Origin: Competibacteraceae bacterium UBA3908
Lineage (GTDB): Bacteria; Pseudomonadota; Gammaproteobacteria; Competibacterales; Competibacteraceae
Assembly: GCA_002391525.1 (NCBI GenBank)
Contig: DGFE01000100.1
Coordinates: 14,263 to 78,262 of the forward strand
DNA length: 64,000 nucleotides
Reading direction: 5' to 3'
The position numbers were made by a program, and so were the translations under genes. The notes beneath the pieces are model-generated. The model did not search any database. It was not told where the DNA came from and saw only the letters and a list, made by a program, of their open reading frames with translations. Shown here one piece after another: positions 1 to 7,447 of this stretch. Numbering within the stretch: position 1 is the first letter of the stretch; each line of letters opens with the position of its first letter.

Positions 1-354
1 CGCCTGACAGGCCAGCCGAAAATCCCGCCCGACAAGGTGTTCCCTGAGAATCCTGGCTTCCAGCACCGACGGTTCGCTCGGATTCTCCATACCGCGTACC
101 GCTTTCATCAGGGATCCCGGCGACAAGTCGATCAACGAGCCCGGAGGATTCAAGGGTTCACCGGCGCTGTCGACGATGGCGCCTTCCACCGGGCAGATGC
201 TGGCGCATTGCGGATCGGCGTAATCGCCGGCGCATTCGGTGCAACGGGCGGCGTCGATCCGGAAATGCGGCACGGCGGGACGAATCGCGCCGCTGAGGCA
301 GAGCGGCGGACACGCCCAGCAATTGATGCAGCTTGCGACGATGCGAAACGCCAC
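1..354 (-). CDS. Nif-associated 4Fe-4S ferredoxin (3' end outside window)
   Basis: Small electron carrier expected to bind two [4Fe-4S] clusters. The visible 118 codons begin at GTG (354), reading MAFRIVASC, an N-terminus typical of ferredoxins encoded next to nifB. The first cluster motif uses Cys9, Cys12, Cys15 and Cys19. The second uses Cys38, Cys41, Cys50 and Cys54, with the longer C-x8-C spacing characteristic of nif/FdxN-type proteins. No stop codon occurs before the window edge, so the C-terminus is missing. It starts 9 bases after the nifB stop on the same strand and is almost certainly co-transcribed from the nifB sigma-54 promoter. Role (electron supply for FeMo-cofactor synthesis or nitrogenase) is inferred from family and context. 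No ATG start is available at the conserved N-terminus, so GTG is the likely start. Confidence 0.85.
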   Translation of the reverse strand, partial: MAFRIVASCINCWACPPLCLSGAIRPAVPHFRIDAARCTECAGDYADPQCASICPVEGAIVDSAGEPLNPPGSLIDLSPGSLMKAVRGMENPSEPSVLEARILREHLVGRDFRLACQA

Positions 355-363
355 GACGGAGCC

Positions 364-1797
364 TCAAGCGCAAAGGCAGGTCGAGGTTGCTTCGGCCGCG
401 CGCCGGCCGCTGTCGCGCCATTCGGCGTAGACCGTCAGCAGGGCATCGATGATCGGTTCCCTGGCGTGCTCGCTGTTGGGCGAGATGCCGGCGTCCTCCA
501 GAGCACGCCACGGCTCGAAACCGATGCGGGCACAGAGCAGCACCGTGCAATCACTCAGCGCCGCAATCGCGCCGGCCAGCGCGGGTGCTGCATCGCCACA
601 GGTGGTCGGGCCGTTGCAATAGCGGTCGATATTCCGCCGCTCCACCAGTTTCGCGCCCACGGGCGAAATGTCGAAAATCAAGAACTCGCGAGCGCTGCCG
701 AAATGGGCATCGACGTTATGGCCATCGTTGCTGGCTACCGCCATGCGCAAGGTCTCGCTCGCGTTGGGGCGCGAACGGCGGGCCAGCAGCGGCATGGGCT
801 GCGCTGGATGGGCAATTTGAGAATGCAACGCCATCCGGCGCTCGATGGCGGCGCGCACCGTCGCCCGTTTCGCCAGAGCCGCCCGCCAGTCGACCTGCAT
901 GGCCGCGACCTTGTCCAGCGTGAATTCCGCGCCGCGATCCTGTCCCACTATCCCCACCGCATCGGCGCGGCACTGTTGGCAATGGCTCATCATCCCCGTT
1001 CCGCCACTATCGCTGGCGCAGGCGTCTCGCAAGGCGCGCACCTGCTCGGCGGTCGGTTCGGCCTGTCCGGTCAAGCCGTAATACGTGCCGTGTTCCGGGC
1101 GGGCGATCAGCGGCATGATGTTGTGCAGGAACGCACCCCTGGCCTTGACGACCCGGTGAACTTCGTGAAGGTGTTCGTCGTTGATTCCCGGAATCAGCAC
1201 CGAATTGACTTTCACCAATACTCCACGCGTCACCAGCATTTCCAAACCCTTCTGCTGCTGGGCGATGAGGATTTCCGCCGCCTGGCGTCCCCGGACGCGG
1301 CGATGGTTCCAGAAAATCCAGGGATAAATCCGCGCGCCGATGTCGGGGTCCACGCAGTTGATAGTGATGGTCACATGGCCGATGCGGTATTTGACCAGCT
1401 CCTCCACCTGTTGCGGCAAGGCCAGCCCATTGGTGGAAATACACAAGCTCAGGTCGGGCGCCTTGGCCGCCAGTTCGCGGAAGGTGGCGAACACCCGCTC
1501 GGGATTGGCCAGTGGGTCGCCGGGTCCGGCCACGCCCACCACCGCCAGGTGCGGAATCGCCGCGCCCACCGCCAGTGCTTTTTGCGTCGCCTGTTCGGGA
1601 GTCAGCAACTCCGACACCACGCCGGGACGCGATTCGTTGGAGCAGTCGTATTTGCGGTTGCAGTAGTGACACTGGATGTTGCAGGCGGGCGCGACCGCCA
1701 GGTGCAGACGGGCGAAATGGCGGTGCGCCTGTTCGGAATAGCAGGGATGCGGTGCTGACGAAGCGCCGGCGGCGGTCGGCTGGCTGATCGGTTCCAT
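364..1797 (-). CDS. nifB: Nitrogenase cofactor biosynthesis protein NifB
   Basis: Radical SAM enzyme that fuses [4Fe-4S] clusters and inserts the central carbide to make NifB-co, the precursor of FeMo-co. The 477-residue protein has the radical SAM motif C-x3-C-x2-C at Cys39, Cys43 and Cys46, preceded by the conserved HPCYSEQAHRHFARLHL stretch. A NifX/NafY-like cofactor-binding domain lies at about residues 330-455 (VDAHFGSAREF). This two-domain form is usual in Proteobacteria. The frame stays open 127 codons upstream, but ATG at 1797 matches the family N-terminus and has GGGGAA 8 bases before it. A consensus -24/-12 promoter and a NifA-type site lie upstream, so expression should be nitrogen-fixation controlled. 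The ferredoxin gene follows directly. Confidence 0.97.
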   Translation of the reverse strand: MEPISQPTAAGASSAPHPCYSEQAHRHFARLHLAVAPACNIQCHYCNRKYDCSNESRPGVVSELLTPEQATQKALAVGAAIPHLAVVGVAGPGDPLANPERVFATFRELAAKAPDLSLCISTNGLALPQQVEELVKYRIGHVTITINCVDPDIGARIYPWIFWNHRRVRGRQAAEILIAQQQKGLEMLVTRGVLVKVNSVLIPGINDEHLHEVHRVVKARGAFLHNIMPLIARPEHGTYYGLTGQAEPTAEQVRALRDACASDSGGTGMMSHCQQCRADAVGIVGQDRGAEFTLDKVAAMQVDWRAALAKRATVRAAIERRMALHSQIAHPAQPMPLLARRSRPNASETLRMAVASNDGHNVDAHFGSAREFLIFDISPVGAKLVERRNIDRYCNGPTTCGDAAPALAGAIAALSDCTVLLCARIGFEPWRALEDAGISPNSEHAREPIIDALLTVYAEWRDSGRRAAEATSTCLCA

Positions 1798-1867
1798 CGG
1801 CGTTTCCCCGGAAGTATCGGATCGGATAAGGCGAATCGCGGCCCGCGAGCGGACGGCATGGATCGTG

Positions 1868-1884
1868 TAGCAACCGCCGTGCCC
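1868..1884 (-). promoter_or_regulatory. Sigma-54 (-24/-12) promoter of nifB
   Basis: On the minus strand the sequence reads GGGCACGGCGGTTGCTA. The GG and GC doublets are separated by exactly 10 bases, as RpoN promoters require, and it differs from the consensus TGGCACG-N4-TTGCW at only the first base. The predicted transcription start is near 1858, giving a 5' leader of about 60 bases before the nifB ATG. Confidence 0.9.
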
Positions 1885-1946
1885 AATTGGGAAATCAGTC
1901 AACTGGTTGTCAAGATTGGTTTTTTGTCGCATGGACCCGGTGGGCT

Positions 1947-1962
1947 GTGGTGTTTGCCACAT
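1947..1962. promoter_or_regulatory. NifA upstream activator site
   Basis: TGT, 10 bases, ACA: the exact NifA consensus (TGT-N10-ACA). Its centre lies about 97 bases upstream of the predicted nifB transcription start, inside the usual -80 to -150 range for NifA sites. Together with the -24/-12 element this marks nifB as NifA/RpoN regulated. Confidence 0.85.
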
Positions 1963-2012
1963 CGCGGCGGCGGCGATTGTCGGTAATGGCACAAGGTAGG
2001 ATCGGAACAAAA

Positions 2013-2726
2013 TCAGCGTGTGTTCGCGTTGGGCGCCGGGCTGGCTGGAGCGACCCGCTGGGTCAGCGCGGGAGTGGTGGATGCCGGTTCTGGACCCACG
2101 TAGCCGTCCGTGCCGAATTTCAAGCCTGATTCGGCAGCCAGACGCGGGAGTCGCGCCGCCAGATTCCGGCCAGGGCAAACGGTCTTTCCCGGTTGAAAAT
2201 CCCGATGGCCCGCCAGGTGAGTGAGCGGATGTTTTCCGACCAGATAGCGAATCAGCGATTTCAAGCTGGCCAGTTGTCCGGGAGTCGGCTCCGTTTCCTC
2301 AAAATTTCCCAGCAACACGATTCCCAGCGTGCCGGCGTTATGGCCGCTGGCGTGCGCGCCATGCACCGCGAGACTTCGCCCTTCGTAGATGTAGCCCCGG
2401 TCATCGATCACGAAATGGTAGCCGATGTCCAGAAAGCCTCTGCCGTGCATGTGTCCGGCTTGAATCTCGCGCGGACCGTCGGTCCGCGGCAAGGCGGAGT
2501 GATGCACGACGACGGTGTTGAATAGTTCGGGACCCTGCTCGTCGCGGAGGCTCGGATCCGGGTCCTCGGCCCCCCATTCCGAGCGGGAAATGATGTGTGG
2601 CGATTCGCCGGTGGCTGCCGGGCGGCGCGAACGATACAAAAGAGAGGATAGGGCGCCGATGGCGGATAATCCCGCCAGCCATTTGAGCAGCGCGCGGCGG
2701 GAAAAGCCGTTGGGCTTTGTCGTCAT
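2013..2726 (-). CDS. Tat-exported N-acetylmuramoyl-L-alanine amidase (PGRP/Amidase_2 type)
   Basis: Zinc amidase predicted to cleave the bond between MurNAc and the stem peptide in the periplasm. The 237-residue protein starts with a twin-arginine signal (SRRALLKWL, residues 9-17, then a hydrophobic stretch). It continues with a peptidoglycan-recognition-type segment SRSEWGAED near residue 48. Zinc ligands expected for the family are visible: one of His75/His76, then His174 (AGHRD) and Cys184 (KTVCPG). A Pro/Ala/Thr-rich tail ends the protein. It lies 9 bases downstream of the DUF7079-like gene on the same strand, so the two probably form an operon. Tat export is less common than Sec export for this family. 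The substrate (envelope remodelling or turnover) is inferred from family only. Confidence 0.88.
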   Translation of the reverse strand: MTTKPNGFSRRALLKWLAGLSAIGALSSLLYRSRRPAATGESPHIISRSEWGAEDPDPSLRDEQGPELFNTVVVHHSALPRTDGPREIQAGHMHGRGFLDIGYHFVIDDRGYIYEGRSLAVHGAHASGHNAGTLGIVLLGNFEETEPTPGQLASLKSLIRYLVGKHPLTHLAGHRDFQPGKTVCPGRNLAARLPRLAAESGLKFGTDGYVGPEPASTTPALTQRVAPASPAPNANTR

Positions 2727-2735
2727 GATCCGTCG

Positions 2736-2996
2736 TCACTCAAGGCGATGGGTACACAGCCACTGCTCGTCGAAACCGGTCCACATGCCGGCCACGCCAA
2801 GTAAATTCGGTGAAACCACGGGTGCGACCTCGATGAGATAAATCTCGCGCAAGACTTCAATGCTGAGGCCGGAATCGGCCATGACCCGCGCGATGCGCTC
2901 CAAATCCAGATCGGTGAGTTCGGTATCCAGCCATAAATCGGACAGGGCTGCCCAAATCGGCTGGCGCTTTTGGAGCTGCTGCTCGTCGAACATCAT
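2736..2996 (-). CDS. Small conserved protein, DUF7079-like
   Basis: An 86-residue acidic, soluble protein with no signal peptide or membrane segment. The pattern RQPIWAALSDLWLDTEL at the start and FDEQWLC near the end resembles the small DUF7079 family of proteobacterial proteins, usually 80-120 residues. That assignment is from recollection of the family and is moderate. It precedes the Tat amidase on the same strand with a 9-base gap, suggesting co-transcription. No catalytic motif is visible and the function is unknown. Confidence 0.75.
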   Translation of the reverse strand: MMFDEQQLQKRQPIWAALSDLWLDTELTDLDLERIARVMADSGLSIEVLREIYLIEVAPVVSPNLLGVAGMWTGFDEQWLCTHRLE

Positions 2997-3153
2997 CGGG
3001 AAAAGCTCGAGCGTCCGCGTTGGCGCCCGAGTCGGACATCGGTTTACTGCCGAAGCCGAAAAGCGCCTTTTTCCGGATGCGACTCATCCCGCTTGGACCT
3101 GACGGTTTGCGTTATTCTTCGCGTCCACCCGCTTGAACAAAGGAAAAATCGTC

Positions 3154-3558
3154 ATGCTGACCCAGTCCCTGGCCGGTCTCCCCTCGTTTCTGGCCTACTT
3201 CGCCACCGCCATCGGCCTGCTCGCGCTGTTCCTGCTGGCGTATCTCTTCGTCACGCCCTACCGCGAGATTGCCCTGATTCGTGCGGGCAACGCGGCGGCG
3301 GCGGCCAGCCTGAGCGGCGCCATTCTCGGTTTCGTCCTGCCGCTGGCCAGCGCTATCGCCCACAGCGTCGGCCTGCTGGACATGACCGTCTGGGGGTTGG
3401 TCGCGCTGGTCGTGCAATTGCTGGTCTATCTGGCGGCGCGGCTGCTGCTTCCCGATCTGGTCCGCGATATTCCCGCCGGCAGGATTGCGTCCGGGGTCTT
3501 GCTTGGCGCGCTGTCGCTGGCGGTCGGCATCCTCAACGCGGCCTGCATGACGTACTGA
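3154..3558 (+). CDS. DUF350 family inner-membrane protein
   Basis: A 134-residue protein with four hydrophobic helices. A duplicated two-helix pattern (FLAYFATAIGLLALFLLAYL and later LVALVVQLLVYLAARL) is typical of DUF350 (YjfL-like) proteins. Function is unknown; members often accompany envelope-stress or PspA-type genes. I place the start at ATG 3154 because AAAGGA lies 9 bases upstream. An in-frame TTG at 3133 would add seven residues, but that TTG overlaps the ribosome-binding site region. It is transcribed convergently with the Ser/Thr kinase, with only 12 bases between the two stops. Confidence 0.85.
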   Translation: MLTQSLAGLPSFLAYFATAIGLLALFLLAYLFVTPYREIALIRAGNAAAAASLSGAILGFVLPLASAIAHSVGLLDMTVWGLVALVVQLLVYLAARLLLPDLVRDIPAGRIASGVLLGALSLAVGILNAACMTY

Positions 3559-3570
3559 GCGGCAGCCAGG

Positions 3571-4581
3571 TCAGCGGGCAGGTGTCGATACCGCGGGCGG
3601 AGCTCCAGCGGAAAAGACAGGCAGAAACCGGTAGGCCAATACCACCGCCAGGCCGGTCAGCATCGCGACCAGCAGCCAGGGCAACCACCAGTGCCGGAAC
3701 GGTAACGGCCGGGGGATCGATGGCCAGGAGAGTCGCCGTCGGGACGGCAAGGGCCGGGACGCGCCGGCGCCGGCGAAACCCGGTCGGGCGTCGAGATTCC
3801 GGATGGCCTGTACCAGTTCGGCGGCGCTGGCAAAACGGTTCCGAGGGTCCTTGGCCAACAACCGGTCGAGAATCGGCTGAAAGCGGCGCAACGATTCCGG
3901 CAGGGTGGGCGGCGGCTCCCTGACGTGCATCAGCGCGATTTCGAAGGTATCCGTGCTCTGATAGGGCCGGGCTCCGGTCAGCATCTCGTAAAACACCACG
4001 CCCAGGCTGTACAGGTCGCTGCGCGCGTCCAGGGGTCTGGCCAGCGCCTGTTCCGGGCTCATGTAGTTGGGCGTCCCGATCCGCCAGCCGACGGCGGTCA
4101 ACTGCGTCTTGTCCTCCAGATTCTTGGCAATGCCGAAATCGGACAGGACCGCCGACTCCGCGTTGCGAAACAGGATATTGGCCGGTTTGATGTCGCGATG
4201 AATGCAATTTTGCAGGTGCGCGCAGCCGAGCGCCTGCGCAACCTGAAGCAGAATGGCCACCGCCTGTTCCGGGGTCAGGCCGGCCTTGATTCGCTCCCTG
4301 AGCGTGCCGGCCTCCAGGTATTCCATCGCGATGTAGTACAGATCCTGATCGTTGCCGGCGTCGAAGATGGTGACGATATGCGGATGGCCGAGTTTGCCGA
4401 TGATCCGCGCTTCCTTGACGAAACGTTTGTTGAACGTGGGATCGGTGGCCAGTCTGGGGCTCAGGACCTTGAGCGCCACACGCCGTTCCAGCGATTCCTG
4501 GACCGCCAGATAGACGGTGGACATGGCGCCCTTGCCAATGATCTTTTCGATCCGGTAGCCGGGAATCCGGGGCGGTTCCAT
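3571..4581 (-). CDS. Membrane-anchored Ser/Thr protein kinase (PknB type)
   Basis: Eukaryote-like protein kinase of 336 residues. Visible elements are the glycine loop (GKGAMS, 16-21), Lys38 in VALKVL, Glu57, the catalytic loop HRDIKPAN with Asp130, DFG at 148-150, and the SPEQA motif. One transmembrane helix lies at about residues 299-319, so the kinase domain is cytoplasmic. The region beyond the helix is very short, so there is no extracellular sensor such as PASTA repeats. It stands alone: no cognate phosphatase or FHA gene adjoins it. The ATG at 4581 has no strong ribosome-binding site but matches the kinase N-terminus. Substrates are unknown. Confidence 0.93.
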   Translation of the reverse strand: MEPPRIPGYRIEKIIGKGAMSTVYLAVQESLERRVALKVLSPRLATDPTFNKRFVKEARIIGKLGHPHIVTIFDAGNDQDLYYIAMEYLEAGTLRERIKAGLTPEQAVAILLQVAQALGCAHLQNCIHRDIKPANILFRNAESAVLSDFGIAKNLEDKTQLTAVGWRIGTPNYMSPEQALARPLDARSDLYSLGVVFYEMLTGARPYQSTDTFEIALMHVREPPPTLPESLRRFQPILDRLLAKDPRNRFASAAELVQAIRNLDARPGFAGAGASRPLPSRRRLSWPSIPRPLPFRHWWLPWLLVAMLTGLAVVLAYRFLPVFSAGAPPAVSTPAR

Positions 4582-4741
4582 GGTGTATTAAGTGTCTTGC
4601 GCGGGGAGCTTGGTCGGTAAATTAGGATAATGGGCCAGGCTGACGCAAACGGCAAGCCGGCGTCCGGGCAGACGGTTAACCCCATTTTGTCGGCGACGAC
4701 GTTTACAGCGATGCATCCCCAATCCTGGCGGAGCGTGTTCC

Positions 4742-4915
4742 ATGGCGAAATCATCGCGCCTCGCGTTCATCGTCGTCGCCCTGCTGGCGGGGTGTTCGCC
4801 CGGCGGCGGGCAGCCGGGAAAAACAGGGCCGGCCCGCATAAGTGCGGCATGGGGGGATGCGGGTCCCGGGCTGGGGGTGAGGGTGGGGCTTCCCCGGCGC
4901 CGACCAGGCGGGTAA
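4742..4915 (+). CDS. Putative small lipoprotein upstream of the ECF sigma factor
   Basis: A 57-residue reading frame starting with MAKSSRLAFIVVALLAGC, a short signal peptide with a lipobox (LAGC, lipid Cys18). A Gly/Pro/Arg-rich remainder follows. GGCGGAG lies about 9 bases before the ATG. It ends 12 bases before the sigma factor start on the same strand, so it may be the first gene of that operon. The tail is low-complexity and high-GC, so it could be fortuitous. The signal peptide, ribosome-binding site and position support it as real, but I know no family for it. Confidence 0.45.
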   Translation: MAKSSRLAFIVVALLAGCSPGGGQPGKTGPARISAAWGDAGPGLGVRVGLPRRRPGG

Positions 4916-4927
4916 AGTGCCGTCCCC

Positions 4928-5494
4928 ATGCGCACCGACAACGCTGCCGATGAAACCCTCATGCTGCGCTATCGAGATGGCGATGCCGACGCCTTCGCGC
5001 GGCTGTACGCCCGCCACCGGGGACCGCTCTATCGCTACCTGTTGCGCCAGTGCGGTCAGCCGGCGATAGCCGCGGAGTTGTTCCAGGACGTTTGGCTGAA
5101 GCTGATCGCCGCCCGGTCCGGTTACGCTGCGCAGACCCGGTTTGGCGCCTGGCTTTACCGGATAGCCCACAATCGGTTGATCGACCATTACCGCGCCAGC
5201 GCGCGGAGCCTGCCGTTGTCCTACGCCGACGACTGTCCGGAGTGGGCGGAAATACCCGCCCCGGAAGAGGTCCAACCCGAGGTCAGGGAAGATCGCCGCC
5301 GCCAGGCCGAACGATTGCTGGAACTGCTGGCCGAACTGCCGGAAGCCCAGCGCGAGGCGGTGCTGCTGAAGGAAGAAGCGGGATTGTCGCTGCAGGAAAT
5401 CGCCCAAGTCACCGGAACCGGCCGGGAAACCGTCAAAAGCCGCCTGCGCTACGCGCTGGCCCGCTTGCGACAAGGTCTGGGAGGTGCGTCATGA
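4928..5494 (+). CDS. ECF-family RNA polymerase sigma factor
   Basis: Sigma-70 group 4 factor of 188 residues. Region 2 (about 12-85, with FARLYARHRGPLYRYLLR and FGAWLYRIAHNRLIDHYR) and region 4 (about 125-180, with LPEAQREAVLLKEEAGLSLQEIA and a helix-turn-helix ending VKSRLRYALARLR) are both present. An acidic linker (DDCPEWAEIPAPEE) joins them. The stop overlaps the next gene's start (ATGA, 5491-5494), showing translational coupling to its likely anti-sigma or sensor partner. It probably controls its own operon, but the target regulon is not evident from the window. Confidence 0.93.
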   Translation: MRTDNAADETLMLRYRDGDADAFARLYARHRGPLYRYLLRQCGQPAIAAELFQDVWLKLIAARSGYAAQTRFGAWLYRIAHNRLIDHYRASARSLPLSYADDCPEWAEIPAPEEVQPEVREDRRRQAERLLELLAELPEAQREAVLLKEEAGLSLQEIAQVTGTGRETVKSRLRYALARLRQGLGGAS

Positions 5495-6126
5495 GCGACC
5501 GATACGACGAACTCCACGACGAGCGCTTGTCCGCGTTGTACCGCGAAACCCGCGAGGTCGAACCGCCGGCCTGGCTGGACCGGCGCGTCTTGACGATGGC
5601 TGGGGCGGCGGTCGGACCGCGTCCGGCGCCGGCGCCCAAGCGACGGACGATCCGCTGGGCCGTGTCGCTGGCATTGGCGGCGACGGTGATGCTGACCGTG
5701 GGCGTGGTGCGAATGGTTCGCGAGTCCGGTGAATCCGACATGGGGTTGAGACAGGAAGCGGTCCGGTCCTTGGCCGAGCCCGCCGCCGAAGCGGGCGCCA
5801 CCGCGACCGGATCCGCCGGATCGCCGGCGGCCGGCGCCTTGCAATCCGCGCCTCAGCCGGTTCCCGCCCCGCCGCCCGCGTCGCGCCGCCCGCCCACCCT
5901 ATCGGCTGAGCGAAAGCTACAGGAATCGATTCCGGCGGAAGAACCGGGGGAAGGGAAATCGGCGCCAGTCCAGAACCCGGCGCTCCATCGCCCACCGGCG
6001 GAATGGCTGGCGGAAATCGCCGAACTCCGTCGTCAGGGCCGGACCGTGGAAGCCGAGGCCAGCCTGGCGGAATTCCGGCGACAGCATCCCGATTATCCGC
6101 TGGATGCCGAAGCATCCCCGCGGTGA
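5491..6126 (+). CDS. Single-pass membrane protein coupled to the ECF sigma factor (probable anti-sigma)
   Basis: A 211-residue protein whose start codon overlaps the sigma-factor stop. The N-terminal ~60 residues are cytoplasmic and acidic (DELHDERLSALYRE). One membrane helix follows at about residues 70-88 (WAVSLALAATVMLTVGVV), then a long Ala/Pro-rich periplasmic region. A short helical end (WLAEIAELRRQGRTVEAEA) closes the protein. The zinc anti-sigma motif (H-x3-C-x2-C) is absent, so assignment as an anti-sigma factor rests on topology and coupling only. The C-terminal helix resembles segments found in other ECF-linked membrane proteins. No sequence family is recognised with confidence. 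Confidence 0.85.
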   Translation: MSDRYDELHDERLSALYRETREVEPPAWLDRRVLTMAGAAVGPRPAPAPKRRTIRWAVSLALAATVMLTVGVVRMVRESGESDMGLRQEAVRSLAEPAAEAGATATGSAGSPAAGALQSAPQPVPAPPPASRRPPTLSAERKLQESIPAEEPGEGKSAPVQNPALHRPPAEWLAEIAELRRQGRTVEAEASLAEFRRQHPDYPLDAEASPR

Positions 6127-6289
6127 GCGACGCGGGTCCTCCAGCCGTGGCGCGGACGACCCGGACCAGGAACCGAACCGTTCCCGGTGGCAATCGGGAA
6201 GCGGAGAGGTCGAAGCGTCATGGGGGGAATGAAAGGGGATCGGTATCGGAGCGGTGGCGCGGGACGGAAACGCGACCCGCGCCTGGGGT

Positions 6290-6658
6290 TCACTTCTTGG
6301 GGAGAAACGGCTTGATAGTTTCGATGAGCGTCGCCTCTTCCACCGGTTTGACCACATACCCCTTGGCTCCCTGCCGCTCGCCCCAGATCTTGTCGGTTTC
6401 CTGGTCCTTGGTCGTGACGATGACCACGGGAATATGTTTGGTGGCAGGGTTCTTGGTGATCTGTCGGGTGGCCTGAAACCCGTTGACCTTGGGCATGACG
6501 ACGTCCATAAGGACGAGGTCCGGCAATTCCGCCTTGGCGACTTCGACGCCCTCCGCACCGTCTTTGGCCGTCAGGACGTCGTGTCCATGTTTTTTGAGGA
6601 TCTTGGCGAGACTCAGCGTCTGGGTGGGCGAGTCATCGACAATCAGTATGCGGGCCAT
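6290..6658 (-). CDS. pilH: PilH-like single-domain response regulator
   Basis: CheY-type receiver of 122 residues with no output domain. The acid pair is Asp8/Asp9, the phosphoacceptor is Asp52 (LVLMDVVMP), the switch Thr is at 82-83 and the conserved Lys at 104 (VVKPVE). The sequences FQATRQITK and VTTKDQETDKIWGERQGAKGY closely match PilH of type IV pilus (twitching) chemosensory systems. The rest of a pil-chp operon (pilG, pilI, pilJ, chpA) is not beside it, so this is an isolated copy. It may act as a phosphate sink or cross-talk regulator. It is convergent with the sigma-factor operon. Confidence 0.88.
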   Translation of the reverse strand: MARILIVDDSPTQTLSLAKILKKHGHDVLTAKDGAEGVEVAKAELPDLVLMDVVMPKVNGFQATRQITKNPATKHIPVVIVTTKDQETDKIWGERQGAKGYVVKPVEEATLIETIKPFLPKK

Positions 6659-6895
6659 GCTGCCACTCCTGGAGTGATCTTGCGTATCTCATTCGTGCGT
6701 CGTTGTCGCCGGCCAAAAGGCAAAACAGAACGATCCGCGCCGCCATCTGAAAAATTTAACCGACTTCGCCGGCGACCGACAACGCCATCATAAGCCAAAT
6801 TCGCCGGATTCGGGGATGGTTTTGTGGTCGGCGGCGGTTCGGCGGCGCATGATAGGATACAAGATCAGTCCGTTCGATTCGCAGGAGTTTGCTTC

Positions 6896-7447
6896 ATGAG
6901 TGCTTCACAACCGAGTTTTTTCACCCGCCTGACCCTGGCGCTGCGCGCCTTCTGGCGGATTCTGGCCGATAGCGAATTCGCCGGGAGCGTGCTGCGACTG
7001 GAGCGGGGCGAGCCGACGCTGTCCGCGCCGACCGGCGCGCAGCCCAAGGCCGCGCCGTTCAGGGAAGCCCTGCCCGATTCCGCTCTGCAATTGCTGGCGC
7101 TGTTGCAACAGGAGGGCCGGTTCGTGGACTTTCTGGAGGAGAACGTCACCGCCTATTCCGACGCCGAAATCGGCGGAGCGGCCCGGGTGGTGCACGCGGG
7201 TTGCCGCAAGGTGGTGCGCGATTATCTCCAGATCGAGCCGGTGCGGACCGAGGCCGAGGGTGCGCGCCTGACGCTGGCGGCCGGTTTCGACGCCGCGACG
7301 GTGCGCTTGACCGGCAACGTGGTCGGCCAACCGCCGTTCACCGGCACGCTGATGCATCGGGGCTGGCGGGTGGCCCGGATCACGCTGCCGAAACTGGCCG
7401 ATGGCCATGATGTTCGGGTGCTGGCGCCGGCGGAGGTGGAGCTATGA
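6896..7447 (+). CDS. DUF2760 protein, first gene of an Hsp70 operon
   Basis: A 183-residue protein matching DUF2760: an N-terminal helix-rich segment (FFTRLTLALRAFWRILADSEFA), a variable linker, then a conserved core (ALQLLALLQQEGRFVDFLEENVTAYSDA...GGAARVVHAGCRKVV). The C-terminal end is beta-rich (FTGTLMHRGWRVARITLP). The ATG at 6896 follows GGAG by 8 bases. Its stop overlaps the next start (ATGA, 7444-7447), so it is translationally coupled to the Hsp70 gene. I infer it is a dedicated partner or cochaperone of the two divergent Hsp70s. Molecular function is unknown. Confidence 0.88.
   Translation: MSASQPSFFTRLTLALRAFWRILADSEFAGSVLRLERGEPTLSAPTGAQPKAAPFREALPDSALQLLALLQQEGRFVDFLEENVTAYSDAEIGGAARVVHAGCRKVVRDYLQIEPVRTEAEGARLTLAAGFDAATVRLTGNVVGQPPFTGTLMHRGWRVARITLPKLADGHDVRVLAPAEVEL

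Noticed and set aside
37..1758. Long open frame on the plus strand opposite nifB
   Set aside because: The minus-strand frame encodes NifB with all conserved motifs. The plus-strand frame is a GC-rich antisense reading with no family features.
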